Source: Solen grandis (Eukaryota > Mollusca > Bivalvia > Adapedonta > Solenidae). Taken from it: a stretch of 64,000 bases of DNA. A program made the translations under genes and the position numbers. This document shows positions 24,239 through 34,064 of this stretch, piece after piece. The stretch's first letter is position 1; each line of letters begins with the position of its first letter. The notes under the pieces are model-generated. The model was not told where the DNA came from. It did no database searches and saw nothing but the letters and a program-made list of their open reading frames with translations. Location of the stretch: contig CM037782.1 of the NCBI GenBank assembly GCA_021229015.1, positions 40,597,819 to 40,661,818 on the forward strand. The letters run 5' to 3'.

Positions 24239-24435
24239 TTAAACAGTAACAACAACACCACCGCCATCACAGACCCCTCCCCCAAGAAAACAACAACAAC
24301 AAGACACAACAGCAACTAAACAAATAAAATGATACAACAAAAACAACAAGTAAAAAACAACAACAAAGAAACAAACAAAAAAAGCCGCAAGCAACAACAG
24401 ACATAACAAACAAGCATACAACAAAAACAAACAGT
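24239..24435. repeat. CAA-rich low-complexity region
   Basis: Irregular CAACAA and AACAAA stretches, strongly T-poor on the plus strand. Confidence 0.8.
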
Positions 24436-24444
24436 ATGTAGGTA

Positions 24445-24507
24445 AGGTGTTCGAGAAGTGCTCGTTGATTTACGTAGGTTTACGTCTCATTTCGGAGTGA
24501 AATGGTC
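24445..24507 (+). repeat. 63-bp dispersed repeat, copy 1
   Basis: AGGTGTTCGAGAAGTGCTCG, then TTGATTTACGTAGGTTTACG. The stretch recurs at 29776-29838 with about 90 percent identity in the same orientation. Probably the end of an unrecognised element. Confidence 0.8.
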
Positions 24508-24982
24508 TTATTATATTAGTAATGTCTTCTGTTTCTGCTAATTTAAAGGCACTTTCTCCATTATACTGTTTTGTACTGAAATTATATTGTCATAATCGTG
24601 AAAAAGGGGGATTCTCTGCCATGGACAATTTTGGAAGCCTTGTTCTCGTAGTCTCATTATCCCTATCTTACAGTCGATGATCGAGCACGTTTGTTTCACC
24701 TCGTTCAAGAACAAATGAGATAATGATACCTGGTTTCAAACCACCCTCATTATCTGTGGAAATTTACTGCGTGGTTGAAACTCGGAAAACGAAGTATATT
24801 GCAATTTAGGTTGAAATATATCCCTAGATATTTGTAATATAAAAGTGATAATCAAAGAAAATAAATAAATAAATTAAGTAAAGGTTTCTAATTCAGGAAC
24901 ACACCGGTATGATGCCGTGCAATCTTTTATAGCTGTGATAAATGCTAATGGCAAATATATATACAAGTTACAATAGTAGCAG

Positions 24983-25034
<52 letters not shown>

Positions 25035-25035
25035 G

Positions 25036-25067
<32 letters not shown>

Positions 25068-25073
25068 ACAACA
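24983..25073. repeat. (CAA)n microsatellite
   Basis: About 30 CAA units with single interruptions (CAG, CGA). Confidence 0.95.
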
Positions 25074-26529
25074 TTAAAGTTTCTTCTTTATCTGCCAAAC
25101 CTTCTGTTTTGAATAGTTTAAAGCCTAAAAACAGTATCATTTTGCTCTTTTATACTGTTATATATTGAGATTGTAGATCTTGCCTATGAAAATGACCACA
25201 TATGTCTTATTTGTGATAATATGACTTAATTATAGATTGAAAAAAAAATTGTGGGCGAGGTGTTCCGAATTCATTACATATTATTATAAATGTCGACGTT
25301 CGTGAAAATCAAGTCCTTACATTCAGTAGCATTAAGAACTACTTAAGGTATTTCATCTATCAATAAAAAGTTACATGGTCCGTCAAGTAATTATGGGAAT
25401 TTCATAGCAAAATGCAAGTCTTTATAGATTAGAGCAAAATAATTCTAAGTCAATCGATGCTTGAATCTGCATTTAAGTCTTTTTGAGGACCATGATTATA
25501 ATATAATTTAATGATAGATTACCTTAAATGTGATCGAGTGAATTCAAATGATACAAATATACGATAAGAATATGATATGAATATTTGAAGTATAATGAAA
25601 TATTATATAACATCGCCACTTTCAAGAGATAGGAGAAAAGAACAGATTGAAGCAAAACACATTAAGATGTTTGACATTCTTTTCATTCATTAAGCAAGTT
25701 AATTTAAAATTATGTAGTAAATGCTGAATTATATACATTCATTACACCAAAGCGTTTAATAAGGAAGTTACAGGTACGATATCTGATCGTATCTGAATTG
25801 TCACATAGCGGGTCACTCATATTTTGAAAACGCCTTTAACGGTATTATTTCATACGCGAACAGTGTCTTTTTTTATAAGTAATATCTAGGAACCCACCAA
25901 ATAAATAGGTTTTTGAAATGCTTCTCGTACAAAGGACGGCTTATTATAAAAACGCATTGATGTCTGTATATTTTGACCATTACCGTTTGGAGTGTTTGCT
26001 TTGCTTTTCATCTGAGAGATTTTTAGGTCTTTTGGTAAAAATATTAAGAATTTTTTTACACTTATACTCAAATCAAGCGCTTGTTAGATTCACCTAATGT
26101 TTTCCCTACACAATGGCCATCAATTTCACCGAAAACATACAAGTTTTACTTGACAATATAAGCTTAAAGGTGTCAAACCAGGTTAAAATCATGGGACATA
26201 TTGACAAAATATATAGTGACTGAAGTTCTCCCTGATAATTTTGTTTTTATTAGTTATCTCCCCTGAAAATTATTAACTATATCATCTGAAAATTAAATGG
26301 TAATTATCTTCATTTTTCTACGGGGAAGTTTTGGATTTCTTTAAGAAATTTGTAAAAGACTCATATATAGTTGCTTTCTACTATGCTTTCTTCTCAAGAT
26401 TCAATTTTTTCATATTCAAGAAATTGTATATGTTTATTTTAATATGGATTATCTCCCCTGAATCTGACAAAGCTGGAAAAAATATCACGGTAAAACGTTT
26501 TTATTTTTGGATGTCTTTAAATGGACAAG
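25074..26529. other. intronic sequence, nothing recognised
   Basis: AT-rich; the phrase ATCTCCCCTGAA occurs twice (about 26256 and 26453). No coding signal. Confidence 0.5.
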
Positions 26530-26830
26530 AAGTTTATTGTTTGCTTGATGGGTTTAACGTCCAGTCGACAGTATATCGAGGCTATACCTACTTGAGACAA
26601 ATACAGTGCTGCCACACTGCAGTATCACTCTGTAGACATGCGGCATGATACCACACCCAGTCACATTATCCTGACACAGGGTCAACCAGTCCTGGAACTA
26701 CCCTTATATGCTGAGCACTAAGCAAGGGGGCTATACCAGTACCATTGATGTCGCTGTCGCCGATCAAACACACGATCAGCCCGCTCCATAGGCGGACGCT
26801 TTAACCACTCGGCCTCCGGTGACGGTGACA
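26530..26830 (-). mobile_element. tRNA-derived SINE, family A, copy 4
   Basis: Read on the minus strand: tRNA-like head (CCGGAGGCCGAGTGGTTAAA), then CTCAGCATATAAGGG, CAGGACTGGTTGACCC, GACTGGGTGTGGTATCATG and ACACTGCAGTATGGC-type body elements, and the 3' end GACGTTAAACCCATCAAGC. Full length, about 170 bp upstream of receptor exon 2. The 105-codon frame at 26331-26648 overlaps its 3' part by chance. Confidence 0.85.
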
Positions 26831-26999
26831 AAATGTCATAGAAATATAACATTCCAGTGACTATATATGGAATTGATTAACCATAAATGAAATTTGAACT
26901 TACAAATGTGTGTGTTCGTATGTGTGTGTGAAAATTGTATGACGAAAATATATTAATAAATGATTTAAGGTATTAAACATGTATCGTTTTTGTTTTCAG

Positions 27000-27647
27000 T
27001 ATCGAATATTATACAAGCAGATCCTGGATTTACCGGAAACTGAAGAGGCATTCCGAGTAGACCTTCTCGTGATCCGGTTTGCGTCTATGAACCAGATTCT
27101 CGACCCTTGGATCTACATTCTATTGCGCCGAGAAGTTGTGGCAAGCGTCGCAAGTACTATCAAATCCATATTCTCATGTTTTCTGAAGAAATCCGAGGAA
27201 GCCGAAGAGATTGACACACGCAATTACCGACGTCAGTCATCGTCTGTTAGTATGTTTGATCAGGAGCAGCAGACGTGTTGTGTCTTCTGCTGGCACTGTA
27301 TGTGTGACCCACCAAAACCACGCAGGCAGAACTCCTTTAGTTTCTATAGCGAACATAGTCGGAAAGCGAGACCAAATTCACCACAGACCGCTACCGGAAG
27401 ACTGGCTCTCAGAGCCGCCCAGAACGGGGCTTTGTTGACTAAACAGTTGGCGCCTAGTCGTAATAGTGACGTAACAGATAGGCCAGACTATTACACGGAA
27501 TCTAATGGCTCAACAGAAGCCATTTCTAAACAACCTACGAGAGTTTCTTTCTACATTAATGGTAGGACAAGTGCATCAGAACCATTTTTATGCGAAACTT
27601 TAATCGAACGTGAGAATCACAATGGTTATTCTAAAGACTTTTTGTGA
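27000..27647 (+). CDS. PTGER4-like: prostanoid (EP4-like) receptor, exon 2: TM7 and cytoplasmic tail
   Basis: Acceptor TTTTGTTTTCAG|TAT, phase 0, joining residue 277 (exon 1) to 278. The short ECL3 is followed by TM7 at about 297-318 with VIRFASMNQILDPWIYILL. The Arg (residue 303) corresponds to the TM7 arginine of prostanoid receptors that contacts the ligand carboxylate, and DPWIY is their version of NPxxY. A Cys-containing helix 8 (SCFLKK) follows, then about 150 residues of Ser/Thr- and Arg-rich cytoplasmic tail with the sequence CCVFCWHCMC near its middle. The stop is TGA at 27645-27647 and the total protein is 492 residues. A long tail is also a feature of vertebrate EP4, where it carries kinase sites. 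The Cys cluster in the tail is unusual. Confidence 0.93.
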   Translation, partial: YRILYKQILDLPETEEAFRVDLLVIRFASMNQILDPWIYILLRREVVASVASTIKSIFSCFLKKSEEAEEIDTRNYRRQSSSVSMFDQEQQTCCVFCWHCMCDPPKPRRQNSFSFYSEHSRKARPNSPQTATGRLALRAAQNGALLTKQLAPSRNSDVTDRPDYYTESNGSTEAISKQPTRVSFYINGRTSASEPFLCETLIERENHNGYSKDFL

Positions 27648-28537
27648 CAGCTTTCTTCATTTGTTAACTTTTTTTTTGCATATAGGCATTATGCTAACGA
27701 CAAGCTTTAAAATTATTTTTTTCAGCATTAATCTTAATGAAATCCATTCAGCTATAAATATTTTTTGAAGCGGTATGATTCAGCACAATATTTGATTTTA
27801 ATAACAGAAAATCAGATTTTGATTGCATAGCATGTGAGTACCCAGCAAGTCGACATTTCATTAAACCCCGTATTGAGGTGCCAGTTATGGGAAACGGAGG
27901 GAGTGGCCTCTATGTCAAGGTGGATACTCAACGGAGGTAAAATGTGTTACGAAATATACAGAGAAAATTTGTTTGTTTTGTGTGGATATGGAATATATCT
28001 TACCAAGAAGTTCATATTCATCCTTTTTTTATGCTAACTGCTGCTTCATACCATTTGATACCCTTTATAAGTAAAAAAAGTAGTTCCGTCAAAACTATAT
28101 CACTCACATTGTGGGATAAGGATTTTATGTGACTGATAGAACACAGCATTTTATCAGTAAGCATATAATAAATATCTTTTTCCTCGTAATCTTGAAAATG
28201 GCTGTTTATAACCTCGTAAACTGACAGTATAAACAAAAGAGCGGAACCCTCGTGATCTTTAAGGTTTTTTCCCCCTTTTTTTTCTTCACTTAAATACATA
28301 ATTTGCATTAAAGTTGCAAATAATCCACCCAGATAGAGCGCTACCATGTTATATTGTACACAAATCTAGGAATTTATTAGATGGTGGCTAGGTGGTCTTG
28401 GTATGTATTAGTCAACCCCAAATAAAGTTTGGGGGTTAGTGTTAGGGTTAGCCCTCACTGGGCTGGTGGGCATAAGGAGACGATTTTGTGTCGAGACGCC
28501 ATAGCCCGGATTCATTTTCAGCTCTATATACATTTAG
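27648..28537. other. probable 3' UTR and flank of the receptor gene
   Basis: AT-rich sequence after the stop. Two AATAAA hexamers lie at 28167 and 28421. No other gene is seen; the 109-codon minus frame at 28018-28347 has no recognisable similarity. Confidence 0.5.
28167..28172 (+). promoter_or_regulatory. candidate polyadenylation signal AATAAA for the receptor
   Basis: First canonical AATAAA after the stop codon (about 520 bp downstream). Position alone supports it; the hexamer at 28421 is an alternative. Confidence 0.35.
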
Positions 28538-28683
28538 CTCCGTGTTCTCGAAAATGAATATGGTACTTAAGTATGATTTTTGTACTTATACTTAAACTTT
28601 GCCCATTAGTTTCAATGGGTATTTGAGTATGATACTCAAATTTGAGCCTGAAATCGTACTTAAGTATTTTCGAGAACACGGGG
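28538..28683. mobile_element. short palindromic MITE, copy 1
   Basis: Begins CCGTGTTCTCGAAAAT and ends ATTTTCGAGAACACGG. Just inside lie TACTTAAGTATGAT on the left and CGTACTTAAGTA on the right. About 144 bp with no coding capacity. Confidence 0.8.
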
Positions 28684-28796
28684 CCTAAACTACTCACAGT
28701 CTTTGTGTTAGACAGAGCATTGACAGACACAGACTTGTTTCCTAATTACCCATTTTATTATATAACACAATACACTGGTGTCAGCCAGAGACCCGT

Positions 28797-28930
28797 CGTC
28801 ATGTTCTCGAAAATAAGAACTAAGAACTTTTATGCTCCAGCTCAAAATATAGCCTTGTGATTCAGTTTTATAAGAGTCTGATATTGAGGTTCAACTCAAG
28901 ATCGTACTTGAACATTTTCGAGAACTTGGT
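28797..28930. mobile_element. short palindromic MITE, copy 2 (diverged)
   Basis: CATGTTCTCGAAAATAAG at the left and ATCGTACTTGAACATTTTCG followed by AGAAC at the right repeat the ends of the copy at 28538. The centre differs. The two copies are about 115 bp apart. Confidence 0.7.
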
Positions 28931-29775
28931 GTCTGTAGTCTCATTAAGGTTTCTGATATTTATGTCACGTGGTATTGTACTTCGTGATGTATGTAATCAT
29001 TACAGCGTTCAGTAATATTTCATCACGCTTGATGGTGATGCTGACATTCAGTTCACTTTTATCTTGTATAATGGCAATAACAGGTTGGTCGCTTAGGACA
29101 GATGGTCGCCAACACAGGTTTTTAGTATATATCCTACAGTCTGGAGTATTCTTCATGACTGAACATAAATGAAACATTTTCAATGGGTTTCAATCTGATA
29201 ATGAATTATATATTTATATGATTTTAAAATGTCAAGTCAATAAGAATCCGATGGTTGTGAGTTTGAGACATTTGGGGCGGAAGATCCCATTATGGTATAA
29301 AAAGGGAAAGAAATAACAGATTTATCACAAAGGTTGGATATTGTAATAGTTTTCAATGATGAACCCCCTTATCCAGAAATAACTCCCCAGTTATACAGTT
29401 TTGAGCCGCTCTTGACTTAAAGAAAATGTCCAAAATCCGCCTGTGAATGTTTTATTTTCAGCTTTAGATAAATTTAGGCTATTGTTTATCTTGCATATTG
29501 CATCTTCTTAATATTGTTCCGATGACGAAAATTACGGATATACAGTCTGGTCTGATAAAACTAGATATGAAATATGATTTGGATATTTACTCTTAGCTGG
29601 GGTGAAATAACATAGCTGGACTACATAATTGACCATTTCACCGTTTCACCAGAGGATCGACAATACCCGGTATGATTCGCTGATTTGAACTGATCAGTCA
29701 GTGACTGGGGAAAAATTCAAGTGTATGATTTTTCTCATTGAACAATGTGTGAAATTTTACACCAGCATGTAGATT

Positions 29776-29838
29776 AGGTGTTCGGAAAGTGCTCGTTGAT
29801 TTACGTAGATTTACGTCTCATTTCAGAATGAAATAGTC
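29776..29838 (+). repeat. 63-bp dispersed repeat, copy 2
   Basis: Matches 24445-24507 with about seven differences. Confidence 0.8.
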
Positions 29839-30189
29839 AAATACTTTATAAAGGGAAGTTACTTTATAGTTACCGTTAATATATGATTATTTTCTCTGTA
29901 AGTCTGTTGTACTAGAATTTGAACAACAGTTATGTGTATAAATGAGTTCGAATAAAACCGGGGTTAATTTGTGAGTAAAGCTTAATTAGACTCCTGTGTG
30001 AAATTAACGTAAAATTGACTAGTTGTAATGCTTCAGTATTATGTTCAGTGCTCAACCGGAAATATTCGGCCCTGTTTTTATTCGATCATGTTACGATAAA
30101 AGGCAGTTTCTGAAGGGCGTTTCAGTGGGTTACCGCTGATTTCAATTTTGGTAATACATCTTTTAGAAATACTTTTTTTGTTTAAGAAT

Positions 30190-31110
30190 AATGTTTAAGG
30201 AAAAGCCAAATTTTAATATTCATGTGTTAAAGACGTTATTCAAGGTATGTTTGTCAAACTTTGAGTGTCCAAAACCGCGTTATTTAGTTTTTTTTAACTC
30301 ACCTGAGCACAACGTGCTTATGGTGAGCTATTGTGATCGCCTTTTGTCCGTCGTCCGTGCGGCGTGCGTCCGGCGTCAACAATTTTCTTTAAACAACATC
30401 TCCTCCTAAACCACTTTGCCAAATTTGATGAAAATTGCAGGGAATGTTCCATGCATAAAGCTCTACGAAAGTTGTTCAAATGGTTCCAGTCCGTTGCATA
30501 TCTGGGTCACAGGAGATAAAAATAGATTTTTAAAGTGAAATCTTTAAAAATCTTTTTTTCCGAAACCACAAGACCTTGAACTTAGATATTTGGTGTGTGG
30601 CATTGTCTTATGGACCGTTACCAAGTTTGTTCAAATCATGACCCTGGGGTCGAAATTGGCCCCGCCCTAAGGGTCACTTGATTTTACATAGATTTAGGAA
30701 TAAACTAGAAAAATCTTCTTATTAGAAACCACAAGGCCTAGAGTTTAGATTTTGGTGAGTAACATGGCCTAGTAAACATCTACCAATTTTGATCAAATCA
30801 TGGCTCTGGGGTCAAAATTGGCCCCGTCCTAGGGGTTACTTGATTTTATATAGACTTATTAGAGGTATGACCTTCAAAGTTTGGATGGCAGGTACAGTTT
30901 TTGTCTTAAATTTAGATGATCAGGTGAGCGATTCAGGGTCATCATGGTCCTCTTGTTTATGAAGTTTTGGCTAAAATATTAATAAAAAAGCAGTTTTAGT
31001 TAAAAGAAAAACATGATGAGGTACATATTTTTTACATTTCCAAAAAGCCTTTATATTTTTGGATTGAATCTGAAGAAGAAAATCTGTCCGTTGATTTTTT
31101 TAAGTACGTT
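30190..31110 (+). repeat. duplicated segment, copy 1, carrying an inserted element
   Basis: Flanks of the element at 30296-30955 match the flanks of the element at 31902-33540. Shared phrases are CAAACTTTGAGTGTCCAAAA / CAAATTTTGAAGGTCCAAAA, TTTGGCTAAAAT, CAGTTTTAGTTAAA, AAACATGATGAGGTA, AAAAGCCTTTATAT and CTGTCCGTTGATTTTTTT. The two segments are paralogous copies about 1.5 kb apart. Confidence 0.75.
30296..30955 (+). mobile_element. hairpin-ended element, family H, copy 1
   Basis: Starts AACTCACCTGAGCACAACGT, a palindrome-like hairpin (CTCACC...GAGCAC/GTGCT...GGTGAGCT). It continues with the CGTCCGTGCGGCGTGCGTCC tract and CAACATCTCCTCCTAAACCA, and ends CAGGTGAGCGATTCAGGG, TCATCATGGTCC, TCTTG. 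Near its 3' end is a second hairpin (AGGGTCATCATGGTCCT). It sits in a T run without an obvious duplication beyond T. 660 bp, non-coding. Hairpins at both ends and T/T insertion resemble Helentron-type non-autonomous elements, but no typical CTRR end is present, so classification is open. Confidence 0.8.
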
Positions 31111-31901
31111 TCAGCAGGGTTGCAAATGATTTTCAGTCATTATTTTCGGCCGTTACTCCGTTTATTTTCACCCTGACGTCCTGTAAAACACGCAGTAATG
31201 AAGCGGAATAAAATTAGGCTTTTCATTGGTTATTTATATACATTGTAAAATTAGTCAAAAGAAAAGAAAGGAGTTGCGGAAACGCATTCTTTAGATCTCT
31301 GTTTGTTTTAAATGTTGAAGATTTCTTACCCATGCGAACGATTTGTCCCGAATAGTAAAACACTGCACCTTTTTTAAGGTAAACTGAAAGAGTAGAACGC
31401 TAAAAAATAGGAAACATTGATTTCGGAATTGATCGTTCGACCCTGACAGATCCTATATTCAACAAAAACGTAACATCGTTTGTAGCCCGCGAAAGGAAGT
31501 CTAATGTGCAGATGTTTTAAGGCTGTAAGTGTCTACCAAGATTGTACAAATTATTTGGATCCGTGGTATTTTAAAGAGCTACACTGACACAGGAATTACA
31601 CAACTATTAAACCTACAACAAAATATATTACATGTTAAACCATTCAGACACTAATCATCAAGCTGGTTGAGTATCTTTTTTAAAGATTTTTCTCGTTAAT
31701 TTCTCATTTATTTTAAGTAGAATGGTAGAGAAAAAAAAATTACATTCATTTGTTAAAATTATCATTAAAAGCATATTTGCCAAATTTTGAAGGTCCAAAA
31801 AGTCACATTTTAGTGTTTTTACGCAAATTTGGCTAAAATTTCGATAAAAAATCAGTTTTAGTTAAATAAAAAAACAAAAACATGGTGAGGTATGTTTTTT
31901 T

Positions 31902-33540
31902 AGCTCACATGAGCACAACGTGCTCAAGGTGAGCTTTTCTGATCGCCTTTTGTCCGGCGTCCGTCGTCCGTCGTCCGTGCGTGCGTGCGTGCGTGCGTGC
32001 GTCCGTCCGTGCGTCCGGCGTCAACAATTGCTTCAAACAACATCTCCTCCTAAACGGCTTGGCCAATTTGAAAAATATTTTGCAGGTATGTTCCTTGGAT
32101 GAAGCTCTACTAAAGTTGTATAAATGGTTCTGGTCCATTGCATAATTAGGTCACAGGAGCTAAAAATAGATTTTAAAAATGAAAATTTAAAAAATCTTCT
32201 TCTCTGAAACCACAAGGCCTAGCCTTTTGATTTTTGGTATGTAGCATGATCTTATGACTCTTACCAGGATTGTAAATTCCCGGGGAAAAGTTTTTTGGAA
32301 AAAAAAAAAAACCACAAGGCCTAACCTTTTGATTTTTGGTATGTAGCATCATCTTATGGGCCACTACCAAGATTGTACAAATCATAGCCCTATGGTGATA
32401 AATGACCCCGAACCAGGGGTCACTTGTTTTACATAGAGTTATATAGAAAAATCTTAAAAAATCTTCCTCTATGAATCCATAAGGCCTAGAGCTTAGATAT
32501 TTGGTATGTAGCATCATCTTATGGGCCACTACCAAGATTGTACAAATCATAGCCCTATGGTGATAAATGACCCCGCACCAGGGGTCACTTGTTTTACATA
32601 GAGTTATATAGGAAAATCTTAAAAATCTTCTTCCATGAATGCATAAGGCCTAGAGCTTAGATATTTGGTATGAAGCATCATCTTATGGGCCACTACCAAG
32701 ATTGTACAAATCATAGCCCTATGGTGATAAATGACCCCGCACCAGGGGTCACTTGTTTTACATAGAGTTATATAGGAAAATCTTAAAAAATCTTCTTCTA
32801 TGAATCCATAAGGCCTAGAGCTTAGATATTTGGTATGTAGCATCATCTTATGGGCCACTACCAAGATTGTACAAATCATAGCCCTATGGTGATAAATGAC
32901 CCCGCACCAGGGTATAGGAAAATCTTAAAAAATCTTCTTCCATGAATGCTTAGATATTTGGTATGAAGCATCATCTTATGGGCCACTACCAAGATTGTAC
33001 AAATCATAGCCCTATGGTGATAAATGACCCTGCACCAGGGGTCACTTGTTTTACACAGAGTTATATAGGAAAATCTTAAAAAATCTTCTTCTATGAATCC
33101 ATAAGGCCTAGAGTTTAGATATTTGGTATGTAGCATCATCTTATGGGCCACTACCAAGATTGTACAAATCATAGCCCAATGGTGATAAATGACCCCACAC
33201 CAGGGGTCACTTGTTTTACATAGAGTTAAATAGGAAAATCTTAAAAAATCTTCTTCTATGAATCAATAAGGCCTAGAGCTAAGATTTTTGGTATGTTGTA
33301 GCATCTAATGGTACATTACAAAGATTTTCAAAGTCTTGGCCCTACGGTGATAAATGACCCTGCGCCCAAGTCTTCTCTGAAACCATATGGCCCATTGCTT
33401 AGGTATTTGGTGTGTAGTATTGTCAGGGGTAAAATGTTTTAGATTAAGTTATATCAGAATCCTTGTCTGTTTAAAAACCTTGACATCAGTTGAAGCAATG
33501 GTACTCAGGTGAGCGATTCAGGGCCATCATGGCCCTCTTG
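31902..33540 (+). mobile_element. hairpin-ended element, family H, copy 2 (expanded)
   Basis: Starts AGCTCACATGAGCACAACGT, TGCTCAAGGTGAGCT and ends CTCAGGTGAGCGATTCAGGG, CCATCATGGCCCTCTTG. Near the start is a (GTGC/GTCC)n tract at about 31960-32020. The interior holds a 165-bp tandem array (32290-33480). The minus-strand frames at 32173-33172 that repeat MICTILVVAHKMMLHTK are translations of the array, not genes. Confidence 0.85.
32290..33480 (+). repeat. 165-bp tandem array inside element H copy 2
   Basis: The marker CCCTATGGTGATAAATGACC has its TATGG (or a variant) at 32391, 32556, 32720, 32885, 33013, 33179 and 33343, i.e. steps of 165, 164, 165, 128, 166 and 164. Seven units, one with a 37-bp deletion. 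Each unit contains CATAAGGCCTAGAGCTTAGA, GTAGCATCATCTTATGGGCC and CCAGGGGTCACTTG. Confidence 0.92.
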
Positions 33541-33640
33541 TTTAAATTTATACATTTTCAGAAAGCCTTTATATAAGTGGATTGACTTTGAAAAAAATTT
33601 AAGGATATCTGTACGTTGATTTTTTTATATTAAGAAATAT

Positions 33641-33991
33641 ATAATAAAATTTAATTTTTTTTTATGCTCGTTTTGTATATTGTCATTGCATGTTTGACAG
33701 TATTTTCACCTGCAACTTATAGAATACATGTATAAAATGTACAAATCGTGATATAATATTTTAATATGCTCTTAAAGTATTTAGAAATGAAATCATTCTT
33801 ATTTTTCAATGCCTTGTTTTTTTCAACAAATTTTAGAAAACAGTGTTGTTCTACCATAAACTTAATCTCTAAAACAAGCATGGTGAACCCTATTTTTAAT
33901 TTATGTATCTTTAACTTATAGTCTAAAGTACATTTATGCAATTTTTTAGAAAAAACAACAAGAACAACAACAAGCAACAATAACAATAACA

Positions 33992-34064
<73 letters not shown>

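Larger units (their letters stand above)
10155..26999 (+). other. intron of the prostanoid receptor gene (16.8 kb)
   Basis: Starts GTAAGT and ends TTTTGTTTTCAG; phase 0; lies between TM6 and TM7. Vertebrate prostanoid receptor genes also carry an intron at the end of TM6, which supports orthology of the gene structure. The intron contains the SINEs, MITEs, LINE fragment and microsatellites listed separately. Stretches within it not otherwise listed (12147-13433, 15755-17225, 21096-24239, 25074-26529) show no gene that I can recognise. Confidence 0.9.
31720..33640 (+). repeat. duplicated segment, copy 2, carrying an inserted element
   Basis: Homologous to 30190-31110 outside the inserted elements. 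The insertion lies about 100 bp further right in the unit than in copy 1. Confidence 0.75.

Noticed and set aside
28421..28460. Telomere-like TTAGGGTTA near TTGGGGGTTAG
   Set aside because: Single occurrence, no tandem TTAGGG array.
32173..33172. Repeated-peptide ORFs (MICTILVVAHKMMLHTK...) on the minus strand
   Set aside because: Translations of the 165-bp tandem array; no start context, no homology, frames broken by the array's own indels.
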